Assembly (NCBI RefSeq): GCF_039839375.1
Contig: NZ_JBDOQU010000002.1
Coordinates: 310,001 to 374,000, forward strand
Source of the DNA: JBDOQU01 sp039839375
GTDB lineage: Bacteria; Pseudomonadota; Alphaproteobacteria; DSM-16000; Inquilinaceae
Direction of reading: 5' to 3'
DNA length: 64,000 bases
Shown: in pieces, positions 35,843 through 44,232 of the stretch
Numbering within the stretch: the first letter of the stretch is position 1
How the letters are laid out: every line of letters starts with the position of its first letter
The notes under the pieces: generated by a model
Told to the model about the DNA's origin: nothing
What the model saw: only the letters and a program-made list of their open reading frames with translations
The model's database searches: none
Position numbers and translations under genes: made by a program

Positions 35843-36793
35843 ATGATGGATCATGGAGGCGGCGGGCACGGTGGGCATATGCCCATTTCCGGCGATCGGC
35901 GGGCCCTGGTAATCTCCGGCTGGCTGACCGGTACCTACTTCATTGTCGAATTTGCTATCGGCTTGTGGACCGGCTCGGTCGCGGTCACATCGGATGCCTT
36001 CCACACCTTCTCCGCGGTCGGCGGCATCCTGATCGCACTCGTCGCCCAGAGGCTCAGTGAGCGCCGCGCGACACCTACTCAGACCTTTGGCTGGCCCCGG
36101 GCCGAGATCCTCGGCGCCTTGTTCAACGGCCTCTTCCTCGTCGGCATGGCCGGTTATGTCCTGTGGATGGGTGCCATGCGGCTCATGGATCCGATCGAAC
36201 TGGCAACCGGCCCCATGCTGTTGGCTGCCGCCGGTGGCATCGCGACCGAACTGGTGGCTCTATGGCTTCTCTACCGACGTCAGAAAGGCAACCTGAACAT
36301 GCAGGGCGCCTTCTGGCACATCGTGCAGACCTTCGTCGGTAGCTTCATCATCATCGTCTCAGCGCTGGTTATCCGCTTTACCGGCTTCCTGCCCATCGAT
36401 CCGCTACTCGGCATGGCCTTCGGGCTGGTGCTGTTCTGGGCCTCCTGGCGCATTCTGCGCGATGCCTTGCACATCCTTCTGCAAGGCACGCCCGAGGATC
36501 TCGATCTGAACGCTGCGATCCGCGCGATCCGCGACATCGACGGTGTGACCAATGTTCATCATGTGCATGCCTGGAGCCTCACCTCCGGCCGGAATGTCTT
36601 CTCGAGCCACGTCTGCGTGTGCGACTTCTCGCGTGACGGCGAGCGCGTCCAACGGGCAATCCACGATCTCCTGAAGGGACAGTTCAACATCTACTTCTCA
36701 ACCATTCAGGTCGAGGAGAAGTGTCTTGAGGGTGAGGAAGGCGCCGAGGCGATCGACATCATGCAAACGCAATCGGTTCGACACCAGGATTGA
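35843..36793 (+). CDS. CDF-family cation transporter with non-canonical metal site
   Basis: Inner-membrane cation-diffusion-facilitator, 316 residues, with a His-rich N-terminus (DHGGGGHGGHM), six membrane segments and a cytosolic domain with NVHHVHAWSLTSG. Canonical CDFs have H-x3-D in TM2 and TM5. Here TM2 reads DAFHTFSAVGG and TM5 reads WHIVQTFVGS, so both aspartates are replaced, by Ala and Thr. The overall CDF fold is clear, but the metal and even transport activity are uncertain. GGGAG seven bases before ATG 35843 supports the start. It lies upstream of and convergent with cueR. Confidence 0.85.
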   Translation: MMDHGGGGHGGHMPISGDRRALVISGWLTGTYFIVEFAIGLWTGSVAVTSDAFHTFSAVGGILIALVAQRLSERRATPTQTFGWPRAEILGALFNGLFLVGMAGYVLWMGAMRLMDPIELATGPMLLAAAGGIATELVALWLLYRRQKGNLNMQGAFWHIVQTFVGSFIIIVSALVIRFTGFLPIDPLLGMAFGLVLFWASWRILRDALHILLQGTPEDLDLNAAIRAIRDIDGVTNVHHVHAWSLTSGRNVFSSHVCVCDFSRDGERVQRAIHDLLKGQFNIYFSTIQVEEKCLEGEEGAEAIDIMQTQSVRHQD

Positions 36794-36987
36794 AGTTCCG
36801 CGCTTTCATCAGCGAGGCGCAGGCAGATTGGCGGCGGAACCAGACCGCCGTCAGGGGTTTCCCAGGAGATATTATGCAGCTCGCCAAATGGCCGTCCGTT
36901 CACAAGCACGAGGCGCTGTTCAGGGCTCCGTCACTATCTTGGATGACAAGGTCTTACTTGTCCGAGACAGCCGAGTCCCGCATACGT

Positions 36988-37425
36988 TCACGCGGCCACC
37001 TCCGTGCTATGACTAGGTCCCTTCACGCACGCCGCTCCTGGGTTCTCCAGATCGCGCAGAATCGGGCAGTTCGGCCGGTGATCGCCGTGGCAGGCGTCGG
37101 CGAGTTCCTGGAGCGTGTCGCTTATCGCCCGCATCTCGGCGATCTTGGTCTCCAATTCGGTCACGTGTTTCAGAGCAATTGCCTTCACTTCCGCGCTCGA
37201 CCGGTTCCTGTCCCGCCACAGGCCGACGAGTTGCTCAATGCGCTCGATGCTGAAGCCGAGCGTCCGCGCCCGCTTGACGAACCGCAGAATATTCACGTCT
37301 TCGGTCGTGTAGACCCGGTATCCGGAAGCGGTGCGGTCCGCTTCCGGAATGAGCCCGATGCTTTCGTAGTAGCGGATGAGCTTGGCGTTGATGCCGGATG
37401 CCTTCGCCGCCTGTCCGATGTTCAT
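36988..37425 (-). CDS. cueR: Cu(I)-responsive MerR-family regulator CueR
   Basis: MerR-type activator that senses cytosolic Cu(I) and turns on copper export genes. The 145 residues show the HTH (NIGQAAKASGINAKLIRYYESIGLIPEADRTASGYRVY), the coiled dimer helix, and the metal-binding loop ACHGDHRPNC with two cysteines seven residues apart, as in CueR. The gene follows copA by 10 bp, GGAGG being its ribosome-binding site, so it is the distal gene of copA-cueR. A CueR-type promoter lies upstream of copA. Confidence 0.93.
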   Translation of the reverse strand: MNIGQAAKASGINAKLIRYYESIGLIPEADRTASGYRVYTTEDVNILRFVKRARTLGFSIERIEQLVGLWRDRNRSSAEVKAIALKHVTELETKIAEMRAISDTLQELADACHGDHRPNCPILRDLENPGAACVKGPSHSTEVAA

Positions 37426-37435
37426 GCCTTCCTCC

Positions 37436-39880
37436 TTACCTGATTGCGGGCTTCCAACCCCGGAGCGTCAGCGCGTTGACGATCACGCTGACGGAGCTCA
37501 GCGCCATGGCGGCCCCGGCCAGCACCGGGCTTAGATAGCCCAGCGCGGCGAGCGGGATGCCCACAAGGTTGTAGATGAAAGCCCAGAACAGCCCCTGCTT
37601 GATCTTCGCATAGGTGCGCCGCGACACGTCGACTGAACCGCCAACGAGCACGGGATCGCCACGCATCAAAGTGACGCCCGCTGTGTGCATCGCAACGTCC
37701 GTGCCGGTCGCCATGGCAATGCCGACGTCCGCCGCCGCGAGTGCCGGGGCGTCATTGATGCCGTCGCCGACCATGGCCACGACCTTGCCCTCACCCTTGA
37801 GGGTAGCGACCACAGCGGCCTTGTCACCCGGCAACACCTCGGCAAAGACTCGGTCGATCCCGAGTTCATTTGCAACTGCCTGAGCGGCACCGTGGCTGTC
37901 GCCGGTCACCATCACGGTCTCGATGCCGTGATGGTGTAGCTTCCGGACGGCCTCGTGGGCGCTCTGCTTTACGGTATCACCGAATGCAATTAGGCCCAGT
38001 ACCCGCGCTTCCGGCGCTACCTCGGCCAGCCAGGAGACTGTCCGACCGGATTCCTCCAGTTCCGCTGCCTTGGTCTCAAGGTCGTCGCCAACAAAACCCT
38101 GCTCGACCAACAGACGCTTGGCGCCCAGCTGAATTGACCGGCCGTCGACGATGCCTGACACCCCACGCCCCGCGAGCGCCTTGAACGCATGCAGGACCCC
38201 AATAGCGATACCGTCATTCGAGGCGCGGGCACGAACGGCGCGGGCAAGCGGGTGCTCGCTGCCTGACTGGAGGGTCGCAGCGATGCGAAGCAGGTCATCC
38301 TCGCCGACTCCTAGAGCCGGGACAATGTCCGTGACCCTTGGCTTGCCTTCCGTCAGGGTGCCAGTCTTGTCGAAGGCGACCGCGGTCACGGCATGTGCCC
38401 GCTCCAGCGCCTCAGCGTCCTTGATCAAGATGCCGTGCCGTGCCGCCGCGCCGGTGCCGACCATGATCGCCGTCGGTGTCGCCAAGCCGAGAGCGCAGGG
38501 GCAGGCAATGACCAGGACCGAGACCGCGGTGATGATCGCCGCTTCGATGTCGCCGGTGACCCCCCACCATACACCGAAGGTCGCCAACGCGACGACCAGA
38601 ACGATCGGCACGAAGATCGCGCTCACCTGGTCGACCGTGCGCTGAATCGGCGCCTTCGACGCCTGCGCACCCTCGACCAAGCGCACGATCTTCGAGAGCA
38701 TCGTCTCGGTGCCGACAGCCGTCGTTTCGACTGCCAGGAGGCCGTCGACGTTGATAGAGCCGCCAGTCACCTTATGTCCAAGAGCCTTCTCAACCGGCAG
38801 GGGTTCGCCCGTCAGCATGCTCTCGTCGACGCTGCTTGCGCCTTCGACGACACGGCCGTCGACCGGAATACGCTCGCCGGGACGGACCACGACGACATCG
38901 CCGACCCGCACCTGCGCGACCGGCACCTCGATCTCTGCTCCGTCCCTCCGGACGCTTGCCTTGTCCGGCCTCAGGCCCATCAGCGCCCGTATGGCCGCAG
39001 TTGTCTGGCCCTTGGCGCGTCCCTCGAGCCACTTGCCGAGCAGAACGAAGGTGATCAGCACCGCCGAAGCTTCGAAATAGAGGTGCGGCATGGTCCCGAA
39101 ATGTGCGGTCAGCAGTAGGTAGACGCTGAGGCCCCACGCCGCCGAGGTGCCGAGCGCCACCAGCAGATCCATGTTGCCGGTTCCAGCACGCACCGCCTTC
39201 CAGGCTGCCTTGTAGAAGCGCCAGCCAAGCCAGAACTGCACGGGCGTGGCGAGCGCGAATTGGACCCAACCCGGCACCATCATGCCGATGCCGAGCAGGT
39301 CGCCGACCATACCGAGGACCAGCGGCAGCGACAGCGTGGCGGCGATCAACACATGGGAAAGCTCGCGGCGGCTGCGGTCGTTCGCCTGGTCCGGGACGGC
39401 GCTGGTCGCCTGGTCCTCGTTGATAGGGGTACCCCGATAACCGGCCCGCTCGATGGCGGCCATGATATCGTCAGGCTCGATCGCATGGCCGATGATGTGG
39501 GCGCGTTCGGTGGCGAGATTAACGGTCGCTTCCGTCACGCCAGGCACCGTATTCAGCGCCTCTTCGATCCGGCCGACACAGGACGCGCAGGTCATGCCCT
39601 CGACCCGCAGGTCGAACTCCGCCTTCGCGGACTCGTAGCCCGCACGCTCAATGGCGTCGATGACTTCTTGCACGTTCAGAGCGGACTCAACAAAGGCGAC
39701 GCGCGCCTTCTCGGTTGCGAGATTCACGGATACGCCCGTCACGCCGGGAACGGCGACGATAGCCTTCTCGACCCGGCGCACGCATGAAGCGCAGGTCATC
39801 CCGATAATGCCGATGTCGATCTCGGATGCAGCCTCTTCCTGCGGCGTAGTACGTTCATATGCAGCGGCGGTGGCCATCAT
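37436..39880 (-). CDS. copA: Cu(I)-exporting P1B-type ATPase
   Basis: Pumps cytosolic Cu(I) outward using ATP. The 814 residues have two N-terminal heavy-metal domains (GMTCASCVRRVEK; GMTCASCVGRIEE), eight membrane segments, the actuator TGEPLPVEKALG, the transmembrane CPCALGLATP copper site, phosphorylation motif DKTGTLTEG, HP motif EHPLARAV, GDGINDAPAL and the C-terminal MALSSVSVIVNALTLRG. Two adjacent ATGs (39880, 39877) could serve. The CueR promoter just upstream and cueR immediately downstream indicate copper-dependent control. Confidence 0.96.
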   Translation of the reverse strand: MMATAAAYERTTPQEEAASEIDIGIIGMTCASCVRRVEKAIVAVPGVTGVSVNLATEKARVAFVESALNVQEVIDAIERAGYESAKAEFDLRVEGMTCASCVGRIEEALNTVPGVTEATVNLATERAHIIGHAIEPDDIMAAIERAGYRGTPINEDQATSAVPDQANDRSRRELSHVLIAATLSLPLVLGMVGDLLGIGMMVPGWVQFALATPVQFWLGWRFYKAAWKAVRAGTGNMDLLVALGTSAAWGLSVYLLLTAHFGTMPHLYFEASAVLITFVLLGKWLEGRAKGQTTAAIRALMGLRPDKASVRRDGAEIEVPVAQVRVGDVVVVRPGERIPVDGRVVEGASSVDESMLTGEPLPVEKALGHKVTGGSINVDGLLAVETTAVGTETMLSKIVRLVEGAQASKAPIQRTVDQVSAIFVPIVLVVALATFGVWWGVTGDIEAAIITAVSVLVIACPCALGLATPTAIMVGTGAAARHGILIKDAEALERAHAVTAVAFDKTGTLTEGKPRVTDIVPALGVGEDDLLRIAATLQSGSEHPLARAVRARASNDGIAIGVLHAFKALAGRGVSGIVDGRSIQLGAKRLLVEQGFVGDDLETKAAELEESGRTVSWLAEVAPEARVLGLIAFGDTVKQSAHEAVRKLHHHGIETVMVTGDSHGAAQAVANELGIDRVFAEVLPGDKAAVVATLKGEGKVVAMVGDGINDAPALAAADVGIAMATGTDVAMHTAGVTLMRGDPVLVGGSVDVSRRTYAKIKQGLFWAFIYNLVGIPLAALGYLSPVLAGAAMALSSVSVIVNALTLRGWKPAIR

Positions 39881-39908
39881 TGGCTCCTGTTGTCCTGTGC
39901 TGCCAAGA

Positions 39909-39939
39909 CAGATAGGAGTTCCAATGATTGGAAGGTCAA
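39909..39939 (-). promoter_or_regulatory. CueR-type copA promoter
   Basis: On the minus strand TTGACC (39934-39939) and TATCTG (39909-39914) are separated by 19 bp, the long spacer of MerR-activated promoters. Inside lies the dyad TTCCAA-TGA-TTGGAA (39919-39933), close to the CueR box. Confidence 0.82.
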
Positions 39940-40061
39940 GCGGTTTCGACAGTGCGCCCCCGGAACTGAACGGGCGGCAGGATGCCGAAGCACCTTGCCG
40001 CCCGTTCGATCATCGCGGTTGCTTATCCGGCGGACCGGGTGTCAGCTCAAGGCTCGTTGGA

Positions 40062-40285
40062 TCACCTGCACATGCAGCCGGTAACTGCGTGTTGAGGCGT
40101 CTCGGCCCCAAATCCCAACGCGACGATGGCTTCGCAGATCACCTGCTCGTCGGCGTGGCCGACAACACGGACTTCGCGTGCCGGAACATCGACGTCAACG
40201 GTCTCAACTCCGGCGACCGCATTCACAGCGTTGATGACCTCGACGCGCAGCCACCGCACGTCATGTCGGGAACCTTGAACAACAT
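40062..40285 (-). pseudogene. Frameshifted heavy-metal-associated (HMA) copper chaperone
   Basis: ATG 40285, with AGAGGAT upstream, opens MLFKVPDMTCGGCA, a CopZ/Atx1-like metal site. The frame then breaks near 40245, and the rest of the domain (VEVINAVNAVAGVETVDVDV, VVGHADEQVICEAIVALGF) continues one frame away to 40062. A single missing base would explain it. Read together the two parts make a complete HMA domain of about 75 residues, so this is a recently broken copper chaperone gene (or a sequencing error). Confidence 0.75.
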
Positions 40286-40361
40286 AGCTGTAATCCTCTT
40301 TTGGTAGACGCGATGGTTAGACGCTCGGACATCCAGCCGCTGTAAGGTCAAGCACCTTCCT

Positions 40362-40531
40362 TTGTCTCGCATGGCTAAACCGGTCGATCCAGCCGTCATC
40401 AAGGCCGCCGCGACTACGTCTCCGGCATGCTCATGCACCACAAGGGCGCGCTCACAATGTCGCACGGCACCTTGGCCGACCCACCCGACGCGTCGGGTCA
40501 CGGAGTCGGAAGACGTTGCTCGACCCCATAA
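40362..40531 (+). pseudogene. Fragment of a DUF305-type protein, frameshifted
   Basis: A short frame from 40362 (MAKPVDPAVIKAA) switches frame at about 40412 into DYVSGMLMHHKGALTMSHG, which matches the DUF305 (ferritin-like, copper-associated) pattern of a hydrophobic-Gly-Met-x-x-HH-x-GA core. It then runs out at 40531 without the rest of the domain. It lies between two HMA relics and points the other way. Confidence 0.55.
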
Positions 40532-40710
40532 CCAGCGCCTCTAATTGCGTCCCGGATCGCTTGGTCCCGATCGGAATCACCCTCAACGGTGACCTCGCCT
40601 TTGGTGAGATCGACGATGGCTCTCTCCACAGACGGCAGGGCCTCGACCGCCCGCGTCACGGTTTGGGCGCAATGCCCAGACGTCATCCCGGAAATCCTGT
40701 ATTTCAGCAT
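40498..40710 (-). CDS. HMA-domain copper chaperone with Cys-to-Ser in the metal motif
   Basis: A 70-residue HMA-fold protein (YRISGMTSGHCAQTVTRAVEALPSVERAIVDL, then VTVEGDSDRDQAI). The metal site of CopZ proteins is GMTCxxC; here the first cysteine is Ser (TCT, one base from TGT), leaving GMTSGHC with one cysteine. Copper affinity should be reduced, so the gene may be decaying or specialised. It faces a CopA-type promoter element upstream. Confidence 0.7.
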   Translation of the reverse strand: MLKYRISGMTSGHCAQTVTRAVEALPSVERAIVDLTKGEVTVEGDSDRDQAIRDAIRGAGYGVEQRLPTP

Positions 40711-40736
40711 CCTCGATCTCCTCGCGCTCTATAAAA

Positions 40737-40773
40737 CTTGACCTTCCAGGATCCTGCCGCTGGAAGGCCAAGC
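40737..40773 (-). promoter_or_regulatory. Expanded CueR-like dyad upstream of the HMA chaperone
   Basis: CTTGACCTTCCAG (40737-40749) and CTGGAAGGCCAAG (40760-40772) form an inverted repeat around a 10-bp centre. The arms contain the CueR half-site ACCTTCC and a TTGACC/TTGGCC -35-like element on each side, but the centre is about seven bases longer than in a normal CueR box. Confidence 0.45.
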
Positions 40774-40878
40774 GTTATGGTCATGAGCAAAGCGAGGCTG
40801 TTCGCGGTGTGATGCCCTCCCCCCATTTTGGGATATGACAGGCGCGCGGACAGACTTGCCCGGCCGCCTGTTGCTCGG

Positions 40879-41202
40879 CTATGCCGCCATCTGGCGACAG
40901 CTTTCGGCGCAGCGGCGGCACATATCGGCACAGCGCTTCATCTGCTGATCGTCGCCCATGCTTTCGCAGTCCTTCGCGCAGGCCTCGCAGATTTCGGCGC
41001 AGACCCGGCAGGTCGACTTATGCAGGTTCGAATTCCGAAGCATGAAGTTCGCGGAAGTCTGGCAGATCTCGGCGCAGTCAAGCAGTAGCCCTATGTGGCT
41101 CGCTTCAGCGTGCTTGCCGCCCTGCTGGAGGCAAGACGCGGCGGTTTCCAGGCACACGCTGTGGCATTCGAGGCAGTTCTGGATGCATTGCCGCATGTCC
41201 AT
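40879..41202 (-). CDS. Csp-like four-helix-bundle copper-storage protein
   Basis: A 107-residue protein with 16 cysteines, spaced mostly as C-x2-C or C-x3-C along four helices (CIQNCLECHSVC; DCAEIC; CRVCAEICEACAKDC; CADMCRRCAESC). This is the pattern of the DUF326/Csp copper-storage proteins, whose cysteines line the bundle core and hold many Cu(I) ions. It has no signal peptide, so it resembles cytosolic Csp3. AGGAG precedes ATG 41202; the open frame continues upstream but is not coding-like. Its place beside copA and multicopper oxidase genes supports a copper-buffering role. Confidence 0.88.
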   Translation of the reverse strand: MDMRQCIQNCLECHSVCLETAASCLQQGGKHAEASHIGLLLDCAEICQTSANFMLRNSNLHKSTCRVCAEICEACAKDCESMGDDQQMKRCADMCRRCAESCRQMAA

Positions 41203-41569
41203 GGTGATCTCCTTTCCGATGTTGGGGTTCAACCGGATAACATTGGCACTCACAGGACGTTCCCGGCACCGCTGCCGTTGAAACAATTTGTAATGCTTCA
41301 GATTCTTGCACGAGCGTGCCCGCCCGCATGGCCGCGACGTTGTACTCCCTACCGTATCGAGGCATCTCGGAACCGCGAGACCGGCGGATGTCGTGCTGGA
41401 GAACCGTCGTAATGGAGGGCTAAGGGTTAGGGCGGGAATGCTTCGGGTGGCGGGACGCTCTGCTCCGGGCGCCCTCACTCTCTGGTCGACGGTGAGCAGG
41501 CGTTACATGTTAGCTTGTGCGGGAGGCTTTCACGGACCATGTTCGGGACAAAGTTGCGAGGTGTTCTGG
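41203..41569. other. Divergent intergenic region, csp and copper-oxidase operon
   Basis: About 365 bp that should carry promoters for both the csp-like gene and the gene at 41570. No CueR-type dyad with the 19-bp spacer was found. Long open frames running in from both sides are not coding-like. Confidence 0.4.
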
Positions 41570-41992
41570 ATGCCGCGAGGCGTGGAAAGCGTGTTGTTGA
41601 GGACGGTGACTGCAGGCCTGCTCCTGTTGGCCGCGTTCCTTGCGCCGTTCGCGCCCGCAATGGCAGTGACACGCGGCTCGGAATCCGCCTCTCACTGTAG
41701 CGGGTTAGTGGAGCTGCTTGGTTCGAACCCCGCCGCTCACCACCAGGGTCACCATCAACAAATCGCGGCCACCGCGGTGGGCGGCTGCGACGATCCGGGC
41801 CAGCATGAGACCAATGACGCAACCACATGCGGCTCCGGCGCCGCATGCGTCCTGATGCACGGCGGCCTTCCCGCGGCCGACGCGCCCCAGATACCGACCC
41901 TGCCAGTGAGCGCCCCACCGGATTTCTTCACTTTATCATTGGAAGGGGTCGCCCCAGATCCGAGCTTCCGTCCCCCGCGCCTATCCGTCTGA
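41570..41992 (+). CDS. Small secreted His/Cys-containing protein (hypothetical)
   Basis: A 140-residue precursor whose N-terminus (VESVLLRTVTAGLLLLAAFLAPFAPAMA) is a signal peptide. The mature part has HHQGHHQQ, scattered Cys (CSGLVEL, GGCDD, TTCGSGAACVLMHGG) and a proline-rich end. Similar short periplasmic proteins often precede copper oxidase genes, and metal binding is possible from the His and Cys content. No firm family is recognised. The ATG at 41570 has GAGGTG upstream; the longer open frame from 41306 is unlikely. Confidence 0.55.
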   Translation: MPRGVESVLLRTVTAGLLLLAAFLAPFAPAMAVTRGSESASHCSGLVELLGSNPAAHHQGHHQQIAATAVGGCDDPGQHETNDATTCGSGAACVLMHGGLPAADAPQIPTLPVSAPPDFFTLSLEGVAPDPSFRPPRLSV

Positions 41993-42050
41993 CCGGCCAC
42001 CGACCAGTCCGCCACGTGCAGGACCGGTCAGTCGTGCCGAAGTCGCTCGT

Positions 42051-42081
42051 GCCCGGGTGGCCATCCAACGGCCACCCGGGC
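42051..42081 (+). terminator. Perfect 12-bp hairpin before multicopper oxidase gene
   Basis: GCCCGGGTGGCC (42051-42062) pairs with GGCCACCCGGGC (42070-42081), 7-nt loop, 30 bp before the ATG at 42112. There is no T-run. It could be an attenuator or mRNA stabiliser between the two genes. Confidence 0.5.
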
Positions 42082-42111
42082 TGGCTCAGCTTCAGACGGA
42101 CATATTGGATC

Positions 42112-43662
42112 ATGACCATCAACTTCAGCCGTCGCCGGTTTTTGGCGACCACCGCGACCGCCGCTGCATTCGGCGGACTCGCCAGCATCCTGCCTGACCC
42201 CGCCCGCCGTGCTCTCGCAGCCGTGCCGACACGTCTTCTCGTCGAACGGCGAACCCTCGAGGTTCTCGGCAAGCCTGCCGCTGTATTCGGCATCCGTCAG
42301 CCGAATGGCGCGAGCGGCCTGTTCCTTGATCCCGGGCAGCGGTTCCTCGTCGACCTGGAGAACCGTGCGGGCGAGGACACAATCATCCACTGGCACGGCA
42401 TGACACCGCCCTACGAGCAGGACGGGGTAGCCGATGCCCACCGGCCGCTCATTCCCGCGGGCGCCACACAGGCCTACGACTTCGAGCCGCGGCCCGGAAC
42501 GCACTGGATGCATTCCCACCACGGGCTCCAGGAGCAACTCCTAATGGCCGCGCCGCTCGTGGTCAGGACGGCCGATGACCTTCATAGCGACGTACAGGAG
42601 GTCACGGTTCTCCTTCATGACTTCACCTTCAAGGATCCGGCGGAAGTTCTCGCCGATTTGACCAGTGGCTCAGGCATGGCCCACGGCGGTCACGGCACAA
42701 CGACGCCTCAGATGGACATGGAGAACGGCGGGCACGACGGCATGGAGATGTCCAGTTCGTCCGGTGGCGACGAAGGTCATGCCATGCCGGGAATGACCCG
42801 AACGCCGAGTGGTACTGGAACGGCGATGTCGGGTGGCGTGCCGATGGACCTGAATGATGTCGAGTACGACGGTTATCTGGCGAATGATCGCACCCTCGAC
42901 GATCCAGAGGTCGTTGCGGTCGAGCGCGGCGGCCGCGTGCGGCTGCGGCTCATCAATGGCGCCACGTCGACAGCATTCTGGATTGACCTCGGCACGCTCC
43001 AGGGCACTGTCGTCGCCGTTGACGGCAATCCGGTGAGGCCGGTGACCGGCCGCCGGTTCCCGATGACCATGGGTCAGCGGGTCGATATTCTGGTTCAATT
43101 GCCCGCCGGAGGTGGCGGCGCCTTCCCTATCCTGGCGCAGCGCGAGGGCGATCGCGAACGCACCGGCATCATTCTGGCGACGCCGCGAGCCAACGTCACC
43201 AAAATGGCCAACCGCGGCGAAACGATCGCCGTCCCGGCAGACCTGTCGCTTGAGCAGCGCCTCGTCGCGGTCGAGCCCCTGGCGGCGCGTCCGGCGGACG
43301 CAAGGTTCCGCATCACCCTGACCGGGTCGATGATGCCCTACGTTTGGTCGATCGACGGTCGCGTCTATGGCGAGCACCGGCCGCTCGAGGTCACCCGGGG
43401 ACAACGGGTCGTCGTTGAGATGGTGAACGAGAGTCAGATGGCGCACCCAATGCACCTGCACGGCCACCACTTCCAGGTCGTCGGGCTGAATGGGCAGTCG
43501 GTGAACGGCGCCGTCCGCGATACCGTGCTCGTTCCGGTCAACGGATCGGTCTCGGTGGCCTTCGATGCCGACAATCCCGGTCGTTGGCCGCTGCATTGCC
43601 ATAACCTCATGCACATGGCGACCGGCATGATGACCGAGGTCGTTTACCACGACATCCGCTGA
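42112..43662 (+). CDS. Periplasmic multicopper oxidase (CopA/CueO-type), Tat-exported
   Basis: Oxidises Cu(I) or other substrates in the periplasm with four copper ions. The N-terminus SRRRFLATTATAAAFGG is a twin-arginine signal. All four copper motifs are visible: HWHG and HSHHG in domain 1, HPMHLHGHHF and HCHNLMHMATGM in domain 3. Between them lies a His/Met/Gly-rich linker (GMAHGGHG, GGHDGMEM, GHAMPGM) like the copper-binding insert of CopA/CueO oxidases. The 516-residue length from ATG 42112 is typical. Confidence 0.93.
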   Translation: MTINFSRRRFLATTATAAAFGGLASILPDPARRALAAVPTRLLVERRTLEVLGKPAAVFGIRQPNGASGLFLDPGQRFLVDLENRAGEDTIIHWHGMTPPYEQDGVADAHRPLIPAGATQAYDFEPRPGTHWMHSHHGLQEQLLMAAPLVVRTADDLHSDVQEVTVLLHDFTFKDPAEVLADLTSGSGMAHGGHGTTTPQMDMENGGHDGMEMSSSSGGDEGHAMPGMTRTPSGTGTAMSGGVPMDLNDVEYDGYLANDRTLDDPEVVAVERGGRVRLRLINGATSTAFWIDLGTLQGTVVAVDGNPVRPVTGRRFPMTMGQRVDILVQLPAGGGGAFPILAQREGDRERTGIILATPRANVTKMANRGETIAVPADLSLEQRLVAVEPLAARPADARFRITLTGSMMPYVWSIDGRVYGEHRPLEVTRGQRVVVEMVNESQMAHPMHLHGHHFQVVGLNGQSVNGAVRDTVLVPVNGSVSVAFDADNPGRWPLHCHNLMHMATGMMTEVVYHDIR

Positions 43663-43670
43663 CCTAACCC

Positions 43671-43702
43671 GGCGCCCGCCCACTGTCGCGCGGGCGGGCG
43701 CC
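43671..43702 (+). terminator. Terminator after multicopper oxidase
   Basis: An 11-bp perfect stem, GGCGCCCGCCC (43671-43681) with GGGCGGGCGCC (43692-43702), starts eight bases past the stop codon. It is followed by CGCTCTTGCC, so the T-tract is weak. Confidence 0.6.
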
Positions 43703-43806
43703 GCTCTTGCCTCGCCCTGTTCATTTTGCTTCATCAACAGCTTATGCCGCCGGAGATTCAGGCCCGCTACTCGGTGGCCACGCAGCAGGTCACGGAATGA
43801 GATTGG

Positions 43807-44232
43807 ATGGGTGACCTGACCGCCCACGGCGGCCTATTCCTGACGGCGTTTCTTGCAGCGACCGTCCTGCCTGCCCAGTCGGAGTTCCTGCTCGCGGGAT
43901 TGCATCTCTCAGGCGATTACGGCACGTGGACACTCGTGCTCGTCGCGACCATCGGGAACGTGCTTGGCTCAGCGGTGAACTGGAGTCTCGGGCGCTACCT
44001 CATCCGCTTCCGGGATCGTCGCTGGTTCCCGGTCAAGCCCGCGTTGGTCGAGCGGGCGACGCGCTGGTACCGCCGGTTCGGCTTCTGGTCACTGCTGCTT
44101 GCCTGGGCGCCGTTCATCGGCGACCCGTTGACGCTGGTGGCCGGGATGTTGCGCGTGAACCTTATGCTGTTCCTGGTGCTGGTGAGTGTAGGAAAGGCCG
44201 CGCGGTACGTCGCTGTGGTGATGTCGGTCTGA
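43807..44232 (+). CDS. YqaA/DedA-type (SNARE-associated) membrane protein
   Basis: A 141-residue inner-membrane protein with GLFLTAFLAATVLPAQSEFLLAGL, a G-N-x-x-G-S-A-V-N-W turn (TIGNVLGSAVNWSLGRY) and FGFWSLLLAWAPFIGDPLTLVAGMLR. These mark the VTT/DedA (YqaA) family, proposed to move lipids or maintain membrane energetics. No direct metal role is known. It lies after the multicopper oxidase terminator with its own start. Confidence 0.8.
   Translation: MGDLTAHGGLFLTAFLAATVLPAQSEFLLAGLHLSGDYGTWTLVLVATIGNVLGSAVNWSLGRYLIRFRDRRWFPVKPALVERATRWYRRFGFWSLLLAWAPFIGDPLTLVAGMLRVNLMLFLVLVSVGKAARYVAVVMSV

Noticed and set aside
36706..36987. Short frames on both strands after the CDF gene
   Set aside because: They look partly coding-like (PFGELHNISWETPDG on the minus strand), but none has a start signal or known domain and the minus frame overlaps the CDF 3' end.
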